A stretch of 54,026 nucleotides of DNA from an uncultured Oscillospiraceae bacterium (GCA_900543215.1 UQQR01000010.1:1-54026); one strand, 5' to 3'; counted from the stretch's first letter, positions 42,001 to 50,684 are shown. The notes: a model not told the origin generated them from the letters alone. A program made the numbers and translations.

Positions 42001-42882
42001 GGTACTCCGCTTGATATCGTGCTTAATCCTTTGGGCGTTCCTTCCCGTATGAATATCGGTCAGGTGCTTGAAGTACATTTGGGCTATGCGGCGAGAGCAC
42101 TTGGATGGAATATCTGTACTCCGGTATTCGACGGCGCTCATGAGGATGACATCAGAAAGTGCTTCAGTCTTGCCGAGGAGGCTACAAAGGCTGACGATTA
42201 CGAGTACAAGAACACGGCTAAGCTTGATTTCTCAAGAATACCGCTTACCGCGGACGCTAAGACTCAGCTTTATGACGGACGCACCGGCGAGCCGTTCGAT
42301 AACCTTGTAACGGTAGGCTATATGTATTACCTGAAGCTCCATCACCTTGTAGACGATAAGATTCACGCCCGTTCAACCGGACCGTACTCGCTTGTAACCC
42401 AGCAGCCGCTCGGCGGTAAGGCTCAGTTCGGCGGTCAGCGTTTCGGAGAAATGGAAGTTTGGGCGCTTGAAGCCTACGGCGCCGCATATACGCTGCAGGA
42501 AATACTCACCGTCAAGTCGGATGATGTTGTCGGCCGTGTTAAGACCTACGAGTCTATCGTTAAGGGTCAGAACATTCCGAAGCCCGGCGTTCCGGAATCG
42601 TTTAAGGTTCTTATTAAAGAATTGCAGTCTCTCGGTCTTGATGTCAAGGTTCTTGATAAGGATAATGAGGAAATCGACCTTAAACAGACCTTTGACGACG
42701 ATGATGATATAGGCCTCGGTACACCGGCAATTCCGGAGGACGAGGATATGGACTTCAATATGGATAATGTTGCCGACGATCTTTCGGGCTTCGGGCTTGA
42801 GGATGAAAACGGCGATGCAATTGAAGACGAGATCGGCGAAAGCGAGTTTGCCGATGAAGATAATTTAGGCGACGAAGAGTAA
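39064..42882 (+). CDS. rpoB: DNA-directed RNA polymerase subunit beta
   Basis: A 1272-residue core subunit. Recognisable blocks are the rifampicin-binding region with SSPLSQFMDQTNPLSELTHK then RRLSALGPGGL, the MCPIETPEGPNIGLI segment, GHNKGVVS-type HGNKGVVSRILP, and the C-terminal GGKAQFGGQRFGEMEVWALE. The rifampicin pocket residues (Q-x-MDQTN, H-x-RR, S-x-LGPGG) look wild type. The C-terminus is an acidic tail of about 50 residues. The ATG at 39064 has GAGGAG about 14 bases upstream; an internal ATG at 39079 is a possible alternative. It is 12 bases from rpoC. Confidence 0.97.
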   Translation: MEPTSMVKPVRLGKNTRMTFSKINEVIDMPNLIEIQKDSYKWFVEEGLKEVFRDMSAITDYSGNLQLTFVDYHLDETPKYDVTECKARDTTYAAPLRVTAQLVNVEKDEIKESEVSMGDFPLMTESGTFVINGAERAIVSQLVRSPGVYYAEKIDEKTGKKLYSSTIIPNRGAWLEYETAPSDVLYVRIDKNRKLPITTFMRALGIGTNEQLRALFGDDERFAATIEADDTKTVEEALVEVYKKLRPSEPVTIEGAKAYLEQLFFDPHRYDISRVGRYKYNKKLAIGARIKGAVLSRPVADPMTGEIIADGDTSVTRELAETIERKGVSEAYINVMDNEGNVTEVKVLSNGMVRLADFTDFTPDELAELDELGINENVSFAALREILESTNSKEELREAILEHADDLIPKHITVDDIFATVSYFLGLPHGVGCVDDIDHLGNRRIRSVGELLQNQFRIGISRMERVVREKMTLQAQDPDNITPQSLINIRPVVAAIKEFFGSSPLSQFMDQTNPLSELTHKRRLSALGPGGLSRDRASFEVRDVHYTHYGRMCPIETPEGPNIGLISYLATFAKINKYGFIETPFRKVDKATGRVLDEVRYMTADEEDEYTVAQANEPLDENGYFVNKKVNARHRDGFHEVEASSADYMDVSPKMVVSVATAMIPFLENDDTNRALMGSNMQKQAVPLLRPENPIVATGMEYKAAVDSGVVVLAKRAGEVTYVSADTVKIRAKNGEIDEYKLIKFLRSNHGTCINQRPIVAVGQQVEEHEVIADGPATSNGEISLGRNALIGFMTWEGYNYEDAVLINERLVRDDVYTSIHIEEYELEARDTKLGPEEITRDIPNVGEDALKDLDERGIIRIGAEVTAGDILVGKVTPKGETELTAEERLLRAIFGEKAREVRDTSLRVPHGEYGTIVDVKVFTRENSSELSPGVNVVVRCYIAQKRKISVGDKMAGRHGNKGVVSRILPSEDMPFLPDGTPLDIVLNPLGVPSRMNIGQVLEVHLGYAARALGWNICTPVFDGAHEDDIRKCFSLAEEATKADDYEYKNTAKLDFSRIPLTADAKTQLYDGRTGEPFDNLVTVGYMYYLKLHHLVDDKIHARSTGPYSLVTQQPLGGKAQFGGQRFGEMEVWALEAYGAAYTLQEILTVKSDDVVGRVKTYESIVKGQNIPKPGVPESFKVLIKELQSLGLDVKVLDKDNEEIDLKQTFDDDDDIGLGTPAIPEDEDMDFNMDNVADDLSGFGLEDENGDAIEDEIGESEFADEDNLGDEE

Positions 42883-42894
42883 CGGAGGGCAAAT

Positions 42895-45800
42895 ATGGCA
42901 GAAATTGAATTTGAATCAATAAAAATCGGACTTGCGTCTCCCGAACAGATAAGAAGCTGGTCGCATGGCGAGGTAACAAAGCCCGAGACTATAAATTACC
43001 GCACATTAAAGCCGGAGCAGGGCGGTCTTTTCTGCGAACGCATTTTCGGACCTCAGAAGGACTGGGAATGCCACTGCGGAAAGTATAAGAGAATACGCTA
43101 TAAGGGCAAGGTCTGCGAGCGCTGCGGAGTTGAGGTAACACGCGCAAAGGTTCGCCGCGAGCGTATGGGCTCTATTGAACTTGCGGCTCCGGTATCTCAT
43201 ATATGGTATTTCAAGACCATACCGTCAAGAATGGGTCTTGTGCTTGATATTACTCCTAAGGCGCTTGAACAGGTACTTTATTTCTCACAGTATATAGTAA
43301 CCGATCCGGGTACTACTCCGCTTGAGAAAAAACAGCTTTTAAACGAAAAGCAGTACCGCGATATGCGTGAAAAGTATGAGAACGATTTTGAAGCGGGAAT
43401 GGGTGCGGAAGCTATTAAAAAGCTCCTCTGCGAAATCGACCTAGATAAAACCTGTGACGAGCTGCGTAAGGAGCTTGAGGACGCTTCGGGTCAAAAGAGC
43501 ATCAGACTTTTAAAGCGTCTTGAGGTGCTTGAAGCGTTCAGACAGTCGGGCAACCGTCCCGAATGGATGATTTTGGATGTTATCCCGGTAATTCCGCCGG
43601 ATCTCCGTCCTATGGTTCAGCTTGACGGCGGTCGTTTCGCCACAAGCGACTTAAACGACCTTTACAGAAGGGTTATCAATCGTAATAACCGTCTTAAGAG
43701 ATTGCTTGAATTGCACGCGCCGGACATTATCGTCCGCAACGAAAAGCGTATGCTGCAAGAGGCTGTTGACGCACTTATCGACAACGGCAGAAGAGGCAAG
43801 CCCGTAACAGGACCTAATAACCGTGCGCTCAAATCGCTTTCCGATATGCTTAAGGGTAAGCAGGGACGCTTCCGTCAGAACCTTCTCGGTAAGCGTGTTG
43901 ACTATTCGGGTCGTTCGGTTATAGTTGTCGGACCTGAGCTTAAGATGTATCAGTGCGGCGTTCCGAAGGAAATGGCGCTCGAGCTGTTTAAGCCCTTTGT
44001 TATGAAACGCCTTGTTGAAACCAAGGCTGTTACAAATATCAAGTCGGCAAGAAAGATGGTTGAGCGTGCTTCCAACGAGGTTTGGGATGCGCTTGAAATG
44101 GTAATAAAGGAGCATCCCGTGCTTCTTAACCGTGCGCCTACGCTTCACAGACTCGGTATTCAGGCGTTCGAGCCGGTACTTGTCGAGGGTAAGGCGTTAA
44201 AGCTTCATCCGCTTGTTTGTACCGCATACAATGCCGACTTCGACGGCGACCAGATGGCTATTCATATTCCGCTTTCTGCCGAGGCGCAGTCCGAGGCGCG
44301 TTTCTTAATGCTGGCGGCGAATAACCTCTTAAAACCGTCAGACGGCAAGCCTGTAACCGTTCCTACGCAGGATATGGTTCTCGGCTCTTATTATCTTACC
44401 CTTGTTAAGTCCGAAGAAAAGGGCGCCAACAAGGTATTCAGGGATAAGGACGAGGCAATAATGGCTTATTCCGACGGCATCATCGGACTTCACGCTCCTA
44501 TCAGGGTTCGTATGACCAATGAAGAGGGCAAGAGCGGTCTTGTTTGGTGTACGGTAGGCTTCATTATATTCAACGAGTCGCTCCCTCAGGATTTGGGATT
44601 TGTTGACAGAACCGATCCGGCTCATACGCTCGACCTTGAGTGGACATATACCGTCAAGAACCCCGAAACCAACTTTATCGAGAGCAATGACGATATAATT
44701 CAAAATAAGGTCGGTAAAAAACAGCTCGGTAAAATTATTAACCGCTGCATTACCGTTCACGGAACAAGCGTTTCCGCAATAGTTCTTGATAAAATAAAAG
44801 CCACAGGCTTCAAGTATTCTACCAAGGGTGCTATAACCGTTGCGGTTATAGATGCTGTAATACCGCCCGCAAAGAAGGAAATTCTTGCCGATGCGGAGGC
44901 TAAGATAGACCTTGTTGCCCGTGATTACAGAAGAGGTCTTATAAGCAACGACGAACGCAGCCGCCATGTTATTGAAATATGGAACAAGGCAACCGAGGAT
45001 GTTGCGGACGCACTTAAGGGCAACCTTGATGAGTTTAACCCGATATTTATGATGGCTGACTCGGGCGCCCGTGGTTCTATGAGCCAGATAAGACAGCTTG
45101 CGGGTATGCGCGGACTTATCGCGAACACAGCCGGTAAGGTTATTGAAGTACCTATCCGCGCTAACTACCGTGAAGGTCTTAATGTACTTGAATACTTCAT
45201 TTCCTCCCGCGGCGCCCGTAAGGGACTTGCCGATACGGCGCTTCGTACCGCAGACTCGGGTTATCTTACCCGCCGTCTTGTTGATGTCGCGCAGGATGTT
45301 ATCGTCCGTGAGGACGATTGCGGAACGGAAGAGGGTCTTACCGTTGCCGATATTAAGGACGGGAATCATATACTTGAACCGCTCGAGGAGCGTCTTGAGG
45401 GCAGATATTTACTGCACGACGCTGTTGACCCGGCTACCGGTGAGGTTATCTGGTCGCACGAGGATATGGTTACCGGCGAGGGCGCAAAGAAAATCGTCGA
45501 CGCCGGAATTACAAGCATCGAGATACGCTCGGTACTCACCTGCCACAGCCACCACGGCGTGTGCAAGAAGTGCTATGGAAGAAACCTTGCCACAAGCAAG
45601 CCGGTTACTACCGGAGAGGCTGTCGGCATAGTAGCCGCCCAGTCGATAGGCGAGCCGGGTACTCAGCTTACAATGCGTACCTTCCATACCGGCGGTATTG
45701 CAAGTACAGAGGATATCACACAGGGTCTTCCCCGTGTTGAGGAGCTTTTCGAAGCACGCAGACCTAAGCGTTGCGCTCTTATCGCCAAGATTGACGGTAC

Positions 45801-46527
45801 CGTGCGCATAGCCGAGGAAAAGAGGAGCAATGTCGTAATCATTACAAACGATGAGCTTAAGACCGAGGAAAAGGTTACCATTCCTTACGGTATCCGTTGT
45901 CTTGTTAAGGACGGCGATGAGGTCAAGGCAGGCGATATGCTCATTCCGGGCGCTAAATATCCGCAGGATATTCTTGAGGCTCAGGGACCCGAGGCTGTTG
46001 AGGAATATATCATAGCCGAAATTCAAAACGCTTACCGCACACAGGGTGTTGATATCAACGATAAGCACATTGAGGTTATCGTCCGTCAGATGATGCGTAA
46101 GCTTAAGATAGTTGATTCCGGTTCGACCGACCTGTTACAGAATGTCAGCTACGAGTATAAAGAAATTGCTGAGGCAAACGCCAAGGTTCAGGAGCGCATA
46201 GACGCAGGCGAAGAGGGACTTACAAAAGCTACCTACCGCGCAACGCTGCTCGGTATAACAAAGGCTTCTTTGGCTACCGAATCGTTCCTGTCGGCGGCGT
46301 CATTCCAGGAGACGACCAGAGTTCTTACCGAGGCCGCAATCAAGGGCAAGGTTGACCCGCTGTTCGGACTTAAGGAGAATGTTATTATCGGTAAGCTTGT
46401 ACCTGCCGGAACGGGTATGAGATGCGATGAAATTAATCCGCCCGAGTATAACGAAAGCGATAACGGTCTTAATGAGGACGAGGAATTTTTGGCAGAAATG
46501 AAAAAGGAAGCCGCAATGGCTGAATAA
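42895..46527 (+). CDS. rpoC: DNA-directed RNA polymerase subunit beta'
   Basis: A 1210-residue core subunit. The N-terminal zinc ribbon is CHCGKYKRIRYKGKVCERCG, the catalytic magnesium site is NADFDGDQMA (three aspartates), and the second zinc site is formed by CGTEEG and CHSHHGVCKKCYGR. The bridge helix and trigger loop region (GARGSMSQIRQLAGMRGL; AQSIGEPGTQLTMRTFH) is intact. No large insertion is present. The ATG follows GGAGGG. The gene ends with a strong terminator. Confidence 0.98.
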   Translation: MAEIEFESIKIGLASPEQIRSWSHGEVTKPETINYRTLKPEQGGLFCERIFGPQKDWECHCGKYKRIRYKGKVCERCGVEVTRAKVRRERMGSIELAAPVSHIWYFKTIPSRMGLVLDITPKALEQVLYFSQYIVTDPGTTPLEKKQLLNEKQYRDMREKYENDFEAGMGAEAIKKLLCEIDLDKTCDELRKELEDASGQKSIRLLKRLEVLEAFRQSGNRPEWMILDVIPVIPPDLRPMVQLDGGRFATSDLNDLYRRVINRNNRLKRLLELHAPDIIVRNEKRMLQEAVDALIDNGRRGKPVTGPNNRALKSLSDMLKGKQGRFRQNLLGKRVDYSGRSVIVVGPELKMYQCGVPKEMALELFKPFVMKRLVETKAVTNIKSARKMVERASNEVWDALEMVIKEHPVLLNRAPTLHRLGIQAFEPVLVEGKALKLHPLVCTAYNADFDGDQMAIHIPLSAEAQSEARFLMLAANNLLKPSDGKPVTVPTQDMVLGSYYLTLVKSEEKGANKVFRDKDEAIMAYSDGIIGLHAPIRVRMTNEEGKSGLVWCTVGFIIFNESLPQDLGFVDRTDPAHTLDLEWTYTVKNPETNFIESNDDIIQNKVGKKQLGKIINRCITVHGTSVSAIVLDKIKATGFKYSTKGAITVAVIDAVIPPAKKEILADAEAKIDLVARDYRRGLISNDERSRHVIEIWNKATEDVADALKGNLDEFNPIFMMADSGARGSMSQIRQLAGMRGLIANTAGKVIEVPIRANYREGLNVLEYFISSRGARKGLADTALRTADSGYLTRRLVDVAQDVIVREDDCGTEEGLTVADIKDGNHILEPLEERLEGRYLLHDAVDPATGEVIWSHEDMVTGEGAKKIVDAGITSIEIRSVLTCHSHHGVCKKCYGRNLATSKPVTTGEAVGIVAAQSIGEPGTQLTMRTFHTGGIASTEDITQGLPRVEELFEARRPKRCALIAKIDGTVRIAEEKRSNVVIITNDELKTEEKVTIPYGIRCLVKDGDEVKAGDMLIPGAKYPQDILEAQGPEAVEEYIIAEIQNAYRTQGVDINDKHIEVIVRQMMRKLKIVDSGSTDLLQNVSYEYKEIAEANAKVQERIDAGEEGLTKATYRATLLGITKASLATESFLSAASFQETTRVLTEAAIKGKVDPLFGLKENVIIGKLVPAGTGMRCDEINPPEYNESDNGLNEDEEFLAEMKKEAAMAE

Positions 46528-46534
46528 AGAAATA

Positions 46535-46575
46535 CCCCGTAAACCGCGGCAATGCGGTTTACGGGGTTCTGTTTT
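46535..46575 (+). terminator. terminator after rpoC
   Basis: A 13-bp perfect stem CCCCGTAAACCGC/GCGGTTTACGGGG (46535-46547 with 46554-46566) followed by TTCTGTTTTT. Being close to the stop of the convergent gene at 46585, it may also serve that gene. Confidence 0.9.
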
Positions 46576-46584
46576 TCGGTAAAA

Positions 46585-47733
46585 CTATTCGGAAATGCTG
46601 TTTTGCGGACTTCTTTTTGCAATAGCTTCCTTTAATATAACATATATTACAGCCGCCGTGGGTACGCTGATGAGCGCGCCGAAAATACCGCCGATATTTC
46701 CGCCTACAAGCACAGAGCAAACGACTATCACACCGGGCAGACCTACGGACTTGCCGACCACACGGGGGTAAATAAGCGAATTTTCAAGCTGCTGCAGAAC
46801 GGCAAAGAAGATGCAGAAAAGTATGGCTTTTAAGGGACTTACAATAAGAATGAGCAAAAATCCCGTTATAACACCTACCGTTGCCCCGATAACGGGAACA
46901 AGCGAGGTGGCGCATATAAATACCGAAATTACGGCGGCGTTCGGGAATCTGAACAGCGTCATACCCGTGAAGCAAAGAGTTCCCAGAATTACCGATTCGG
47001 TAAGCTGACCGCCTATAAATCTTGTGAACGAGTCATATGTAAGAGATGAAATATGATATATCGTATCGGCGGCTTTTTTGGGGATAAAAGCGTCTATAAG
47101 CCGTGAGGTGAAAGCACCTATTTTTTCTTTTTGAGCCAAAATGTAAACGGATATCAAGGCGCTGAAAAAGGTATTGTAAACTCCCGAAAAAACAGATGTG
47201 GTGATATTGATTGCGTTTCCGAATATGGAATTTGAATATTTTGAAAAGAAATCTTTGAGAGTTCCCGCAAGTGAATTCCAGTTTATCTCAATATCGGGTA
47301 TAACATCCTGTGAAAGGCTGAAGCGTTTAAGCGTACCCTCCGCCCAGTCACGCGTTTCGGTCATAAAGGACGGCAACTTTTCCGCAAGCGATATAACGGT
47401 TTCGGCAACATCAGGTATAATTACCCATATTACCAGCGCGATTATGCCGAGAGCAATAAGATATGTAAGAACGATACAGATCGGACGCCGCAGCTTACGG
47501 ACAAATCGGCGGGGGCTTTTGTCCATAAAGCTGAAAACCTTGGACTCAAGTACCGTAAGCAGAACATTAAGCACAAACGCTATGCACAAGGCGGTTATTA
47601 CCGGATTGAAAACACGCAGGGTTTTGGATAAAAACCTTGAAATATAATTCAAATTCTGAAAGGCGGTAAACGCTATTACCCCGAACAGTATTATAAAGAG
47701 TATTTTTTTTATATTTTTCGAATTAAGCTCCAT
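46585..47733 (-). CDS. AI-2E family transporter (PerM-like permease)
   Basis: A 382-residue membrane protein of the AI-2E/PerM/UPF0118 family, with about seven to eight helices and a long extracytoplasmic region between helices 3 and 4 (about residues 110-190). The conserved C-terminal part is visible in GVITGFLLILIVSPLKAILF and LENSLIYPRVVGKSVGLPGV. Members export small signals, act as Na+/H+ antiporters or have unknown substrates. The ATG at 47733 follows GGTGGG; a TTG four codons upstream is less likely. Confidence 0.9.
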   Translation of the reverse strand: MELNSKNIKKILFIILFGVIAFTAFQNLNYISRFLSKTLRVFNPVITALCIAFVLNVLLTVLESKVFSFMDKSPRRFVRKLRRPICIVLTYLIALGIIALVIWVIIPDVAETVISLAEKLPSFMTETRDWAEGTLKRFSLSQDVIPDIEINWNSLAGTLKDFFSKYSNSIFGNAINITTSVFSGVYNTFFSALISVYILAQKEKIGAFTSRLIDAFIPKKAADTIYHISSLTYDSFTRFIGGQLTESVILGTLCFTGMTLFRFPNAAVISVFICATSLVPVIGATVGVITGFLLILIVSPLKAILFCIFFAVLQQLENSLIYPRVVGKSVGLPGVIVVCSVLVGGNIGGIFGALISVPTAAVIYVILKEAIAKRSPQNSISE

Positions 47734-47744
47734 AATTCCCACCA

Positions 47745-47783
47745 AAAATAAAAAATATCCGTATACAAGCAGTATACGGATAT
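47745..47783 (-). terminator. terminator after the oadB-like operon
   Basis: A 12-bp stem (47755-47766 with 47772-47783) followed on the minus strand by T-rich sequence, between the 44-residue gene and the AI-2E transporter gene, so the latter is probably not part of the riboswitch-controlled operon. Confidence 0.85.
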
Positions 47784-47827
47784 TATACTTTATTTGAGGT
47801 CGGTAGTAAATAAAAATTTCAATTTTT

Positions 47828-47962
47828 TTACTTTTTAGAGGAAAATATCTTGTTTAGAAGGACGGTGACGAGTATAATCACTCCGATCACCGCAAAAATA
47901 CCTACCATACCGAGACCCATATAGCGAAGATTATTTATAAAATTCATAGGGTTAAAATTCAT
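47828..47962 (-). CDS. 44-residue OadG-like small membrane subunit
   Basis: A short gene starting 13 bases after the stop of the OadB-like gene, with GGAGGTGG directly before its ATG. The peptide begins MNFNPMNFINNLRYMGLGM, has one hydrophobic helix (about residues 14-37, GMVGIFAVIGVIILVTVLLN) and ends in a lysine-rich tail. Gamma subunits of sodium-pumping decarboxylases (OadG) are small single-helix proteins with a similar MG-x-GM-x-GIF-x-V helix, so this is probably the stabilising partner of the beta subunit. The periplasmic or cytosolic tail of classical OadG is missing. Confidence 0.8.
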   Translation of the reverse strand: MNFNPMNFINNLRYMGLGMVGIFAVIGVIILVTVLLNKIFSSKK

Positions 47963-47975
47963 TGTAAGCCACCTC

Positions 47976-49112
47976 CTACATAAAGAAGTTGAGTATAAGA
48001 CCGCCCGCTATAACAGACGCAATCTGACCCGAAACATTTACGCCTACTGAGTGCATAAGCAGGAAGTTCTGAGGGTCTTCCTTAAGTCCCATTTTATGAA
48101 CGATACGGCCCGACATCGGGAAAGCGGATATGCCTGCGGCGCCTATCATCGGGTTGACTTTGTTCTTTAAGAACAGGTTTAAGAATTTTGCGAATATTAC
48201 GCCGCCTGCGGTATCAAAAATAAACGCAAACAGACCAAGTCCCAAAATAAGCAGAGTGTCAGGTCTCAAGAATTTTTCCGCCTGCATTTGGGAAGCAATC
48301 GTAATTCCAAGGAATATGGTTATAAGATTTGCGAGCACATTCTGCGCGGTTTCGGAAAGTGAGTTAAGCACTCCGCACTCTCTCAAAAGATTGCCGAACA
48401 TAAGGAAGCCTATAAGTGAGACGGATTCGGGAGCTACTATTCCGGCAATAACGGTTATAATTATTGGGAAAAGTATCTTTGTAAGCTTGGAAACCTTTTT
48501 ATCGTGATAAGGCATTCTTATAAGCCGTTCTTTTTTGGTGGTAAGCATTTTTATAACAGGCGGCTGAATAATGGGAACAAGCGCCATATAAGAATAAGCT
48601 GCAACCATTATGGCACCGGTGTAGTTAGAGTTAAGCTTTTGCGCCACGACTATGGCGGTCGGACCGTCCGCAGCGCCGATAATTCCTATTGAGGCGGCGT
48701 CATTAAGGTCAAAGAACATAGACGCGGCGCAGAATGTAAAGAAAATACCGAACTGAGCCGCCGCACCGAATATCATAAGCTTCGGATTGGAAAGCAGAGG
48801 ACCGAAATCTATCATAGCGCCGATGCCTATGAACAGCATGAGCGGAAAAAGCTCGTTACTGATTCCCGCCCTGTACAGCGTAGACAGAGCGCCCTCCTGC
48901 GTTTCACCGCCCAAAATGCGGTCAACCGCACCCGAAAACGGAATGTTTACGAGTATTGTACCGAAGCCGAGCGGTAAAAGAAGCGTAGGTTCCATTTCGT
49001 ACTTAATGGCGAGGAATATTAAAATACCCCCGATTGCCCACATGGCGATGTAACGCCAATCAATGAGCGCAGAAAAATTTTCAATTAAGAAGTCAAAATC
49101 GCTTAAAGACAT
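47976..49112 (-). CDS. sodium ion-translocating decarboxylase beta subunit (OadB/GcdB family)
   Basis: A 378-residue membrane protein with about 9-11 helices. Hallmarks are MEPTLLLPLGFGTILVNIP, the Na+-site motif GAADGPTAIVVAQKL (about residues 160-174) and the C-terminal MIGAAGISAFPMSGRIVHKM then HSVGVNVSGQIASVIAGG. In known systems it couples decarboxylation of a biotin-bound carboxyl group to Na+ export, with alpha, gamma and biotin-carrier subunits. Here only the small gamma-like gene follows, and no alpha or biotin-carrier gene is in the window. The ATG at 49112 with AAAGGTGG is preferred to the longer frame, which enters the leader terminator. A riboswitch precedes it. Confidence 0.92.
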   Translation of the reverse strand: MSLSDFDFLIENFSALIDWRYIAMWAIGGILIFLAIKYEMEPTLLLPLGFGTILVNIPFSGAVDRILGGETQEGALSTLYRAGISNELFPLMLFIGIGAMIDFGPLLSNPKLMIFGAAAQFGIFFTFCAASMFFDLNDAASIGIIGAADGPTAIVVAQKLNSNYTGAIMVAAYSYMALVPIIQPPVIKMLTTKKERLIRMPYHDKKVSKLTKILFPIIITVIAGIVAPESVSLIGFLMFGNLLRECGVLNSLSETAQNVLANLITIFLGITIASQMQAEKFLRPDTLLILGLGLFAFIFDTAGGVIFAKFLNLFLKNKVNPMIGAAGISAFPMSGRIVHKMGLKEDPQNFLLMHSVGVNVSGQIASVIAGGLILNFFM

Positions 49113-49144
49113 AATTTCCACCTTTCTTATTGCTTGTCTACGGT

Positions 49145-49284
49145 AAAAAGAAAAGACCTTTACCGTATGTAAAATACAGTAAAAGTCTTGCTGTTTAATG
49201 CAACTGCGGGTCAAAGACCGTGTATTGACGCATATTGCAACGGTCGGAATAAGCGGTTCCGACCGTCAGCTACTCCCTTAAACT
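49145..49284 (-). promoter_or_regulatory. yybP-ykoY-type (manganese) riboswitch with terminator before the oadB-like gene
   Basis: The leader starts AGTTTAAGGGAGTAGCTG, contains a long hairpin ACGGTCGGAA/TTCCGACCGT, then GCGTCAATACACGG, and closes with AGCAAGACTTTTAC. GGGAGTAGC near the 5' end, a downstream GTCAA-Y-A-YAC element and a closing AGCAAGAC-YTTT are the signatures I know from yybP-ykoY Mn2+ riboswitches. The closing strand (49181-49189) is also the first arm of a perfect 16-bp terminator (49153-49168 with 49174-49189) followed by T-rich sequence. Ligand-stabilised closure of the aptamer should therefore prevent termination (an ON switch). Na+-sensing RNAs would be the alternative. 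Confidence 0.75.
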
Positions 49285-49290
49285 CTCGCT

Positions 49291-49319
49291 ATTATATCAT
49301 ACAGATTTACATTTTTCAA
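49291..49319 (-). promoter_or_regulatory. promoter of the riboswitch-oadB operon
   Basis: TTGAAA (49314-49319) and TATAAT (49291-49296) on the minus strand with a 17-nt spacer; the transcript would start a few bases before the aptamer. Confidence 0.8.
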
Positions 49320-49359
49320 GAAAAATATACCAAATAATTTTTTTATTTAAAATGTGACC

Positions 49360-49388
49360 TTGACGGAAACGTGCGAGTTTGATAAAAT
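49360..49388 (+). promoter_or_regulatory. promoter of the cupin gene
   Basis: TTGACG (49360-49365) and TAAAAT (49383-49388) with a 17-nt spacer, about 85 bases upstream of the start codon. Confidence 0.65.
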
Positions 49389-49475
49389 TAACGGCGTGCT
49401 TTTAAAGCAGTTGAATATGCCGTGAAAAAAGGTAATATTAATAATAAAATCAGCTCAAAAAGGAAATGAAAGCAT

Positions 49476-50120
49476 ATGAAAGAGAAAATCGGAGAGGTTT
49501 TTTCGGTAACGGCCGATAATGCCCCGATTCCAGGCTGTACCGTTTCGAAAAGTATAACCGCCAATACAGCATATTATTCACTGGCTTCGGGAACGGACAT
49601 AAGCGCGGAAATATACCCGTATTTCAAACTGTTTTTCTTCGACAGCGGAGAAGCCTATATATATTTTGAAAGAAAGTCCGTTAAATGCTCCGCAGGCGAG
49701 TGTGTTCTGACACCTTGTGATATACCTGTGGGAGTTAGAACCGATAGAGATACGGTATATACGGAAATTACAATAAGGAGAGAAAGTATTATGAATAAAA
49801 TGATAAACACAGGCGAGGTTTTTAAGCTTGCCGATTTGGTTCCGTATTCGGACGGTAAGATCGTCAATATGGATGTCGTGTCAAACGAAAAAATGAAGTT
49901 TGTGGTAATGGCGTTTGATGAGGGGTGCGCCCTTTCAGAGCATGCGGCGCCGGGAGACGCTCTGATATTCGCATTGGACGGCGAAGGTATAATCGGTTAT
50001 GAGGGCAAGGAAAATTTAATTAAGGCAGGGGAATCCTTCCGCTTTGCAAAGGGCGGACGGCATTATGTCAAGGCGACCGCAAAATTTAAAATGGCTTTGC
50101 TTATTACTTTGGAAAATTAA
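49476..50120 (+). CDS. cupin domain protein
   Basis: A 214-residue cytosolic protein that looks like two cupin-type halves. The C-terminal half (about 110-214) has the clearer beta-barrel pattern: MAFDEGCALSEHAAPGDALI, ALDGEGIIGYEGKENLIKAG then FRFAKGGRHYVKATAKFKM. It keeps histidines in SEHAAPGD and RHYVKA plus a glycine-rich turn, but lacks the full His-x-His-Glu-His metal set. The N-terminal half (1-105) is similar in layout but degenerate. Ligand or enzymatic activity unknown. AAAGGAA precedes the ATG. Confidence 0.75.
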   Translation: MKEKIGEVFSVTADNAPIPGCTVSKSITANTAYYSLASGTDISAEIYPYFKLFFFDSGEAYIYFERKSVKCSAGECVLTPCDIPVGVRTDRDTVYTEITIRRESIMNKMINTGEVFKLADLVPYSDGKIVNMDVVSNEKMKFVVMAFDEGCALSEHAAPGDALIFALDGEGIIGYEGKENLIKAGESFRFAKGGRHYVKATAKFKMALLITLEN

Positions 50121-50133
50121 AACACTCAAAACC

Positions 50134-50162
50134 TTGACAATAAAGGCTAATAATAATATAAT
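50134..50162 (+). promoter_or_regulatory. promoter of greA (and probably lysS)
   Basis: TTGACA (50134-50139) and TATAAT (50157-50162) with a 17-nt spacer. greA and lysS are 30 bases apart with no terminator between them. Confidence 0.85.
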
Positions 50163-50210
50163 ACTGATTATATAGACTTCTCAAACATTATATATAAAGG
50201 TGGTTTTTTT

Positions 50211-50684
50211 ATGGCAAAGGTAATTAAAATTACCGATGACGGACTTAAAAAGCTTGAAGAGGAGCTTGAATACCTTAAAACCGAGGGAAGAGCGGATATA
50301 GCCGAAAAAATAAAGGTGGCAAGAGGCTACGGCGACCTTTCCGAAAACAGCGAATATGACGAAGCGAAAAACGAACAGGCTAAAATCGAGGCCCGTATTG
50401 TCGAGATCGAGGCTATGCTCAAGAATGTTGAAATAATAGAGGATGTTAAGGGCAACGCCAAAACCGTAGTGGTCGGCGTTACGGTAAAGGTGCTTGACGA
50501 GGAATACGGCGATGAATGTGAGTACCGTGTAGTAGGTTCTACCGAGGCTGACCCCCGTAATGGTAAAATATCCGATGAGTCTCCTGTCGGCAAGGCTCTT
50601 CTCGGCAAAAAAATCGGCGAAGAGGTTATAGTTGAAGCCCCCGGCGGAGAGTTCAAGCTTAAGGTACTCGGCATTTCAAAATAA
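50211..50684 (+). CDS. greA: transcription elongation factor GreA
   Basis: A 157-residue factor that rescues backtracked RNA polymerase by stimulating transcript cleavage. The N-terminal coiled coil (about residues 10-75) carries the tip motif GYGDLSENSEYDEAK with the two acidic catalytic residues (DLSENSEYD), and the C-terminal FKBP-like domain shows DESPVGKALLGKKIGEEV. Length is standard. AAAGGTGG precedes the ATG. The greA-lysS order is common in Firmicutes. Confidence 0.97.
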   Translation: MAKVIKITDDGLKKLEEELEYLKTEGRADIAEKIKVARGYGDLSENSEYDEAKNEQAKIEARIVEIEAMLKNVEIIEDVKGNAKTVVVGVTVKVLDEEYGDECEYRVVGSTEADPRNGKISDESPVGKALLGKKIGEEVIVEAPGGEFKLKVLGISK

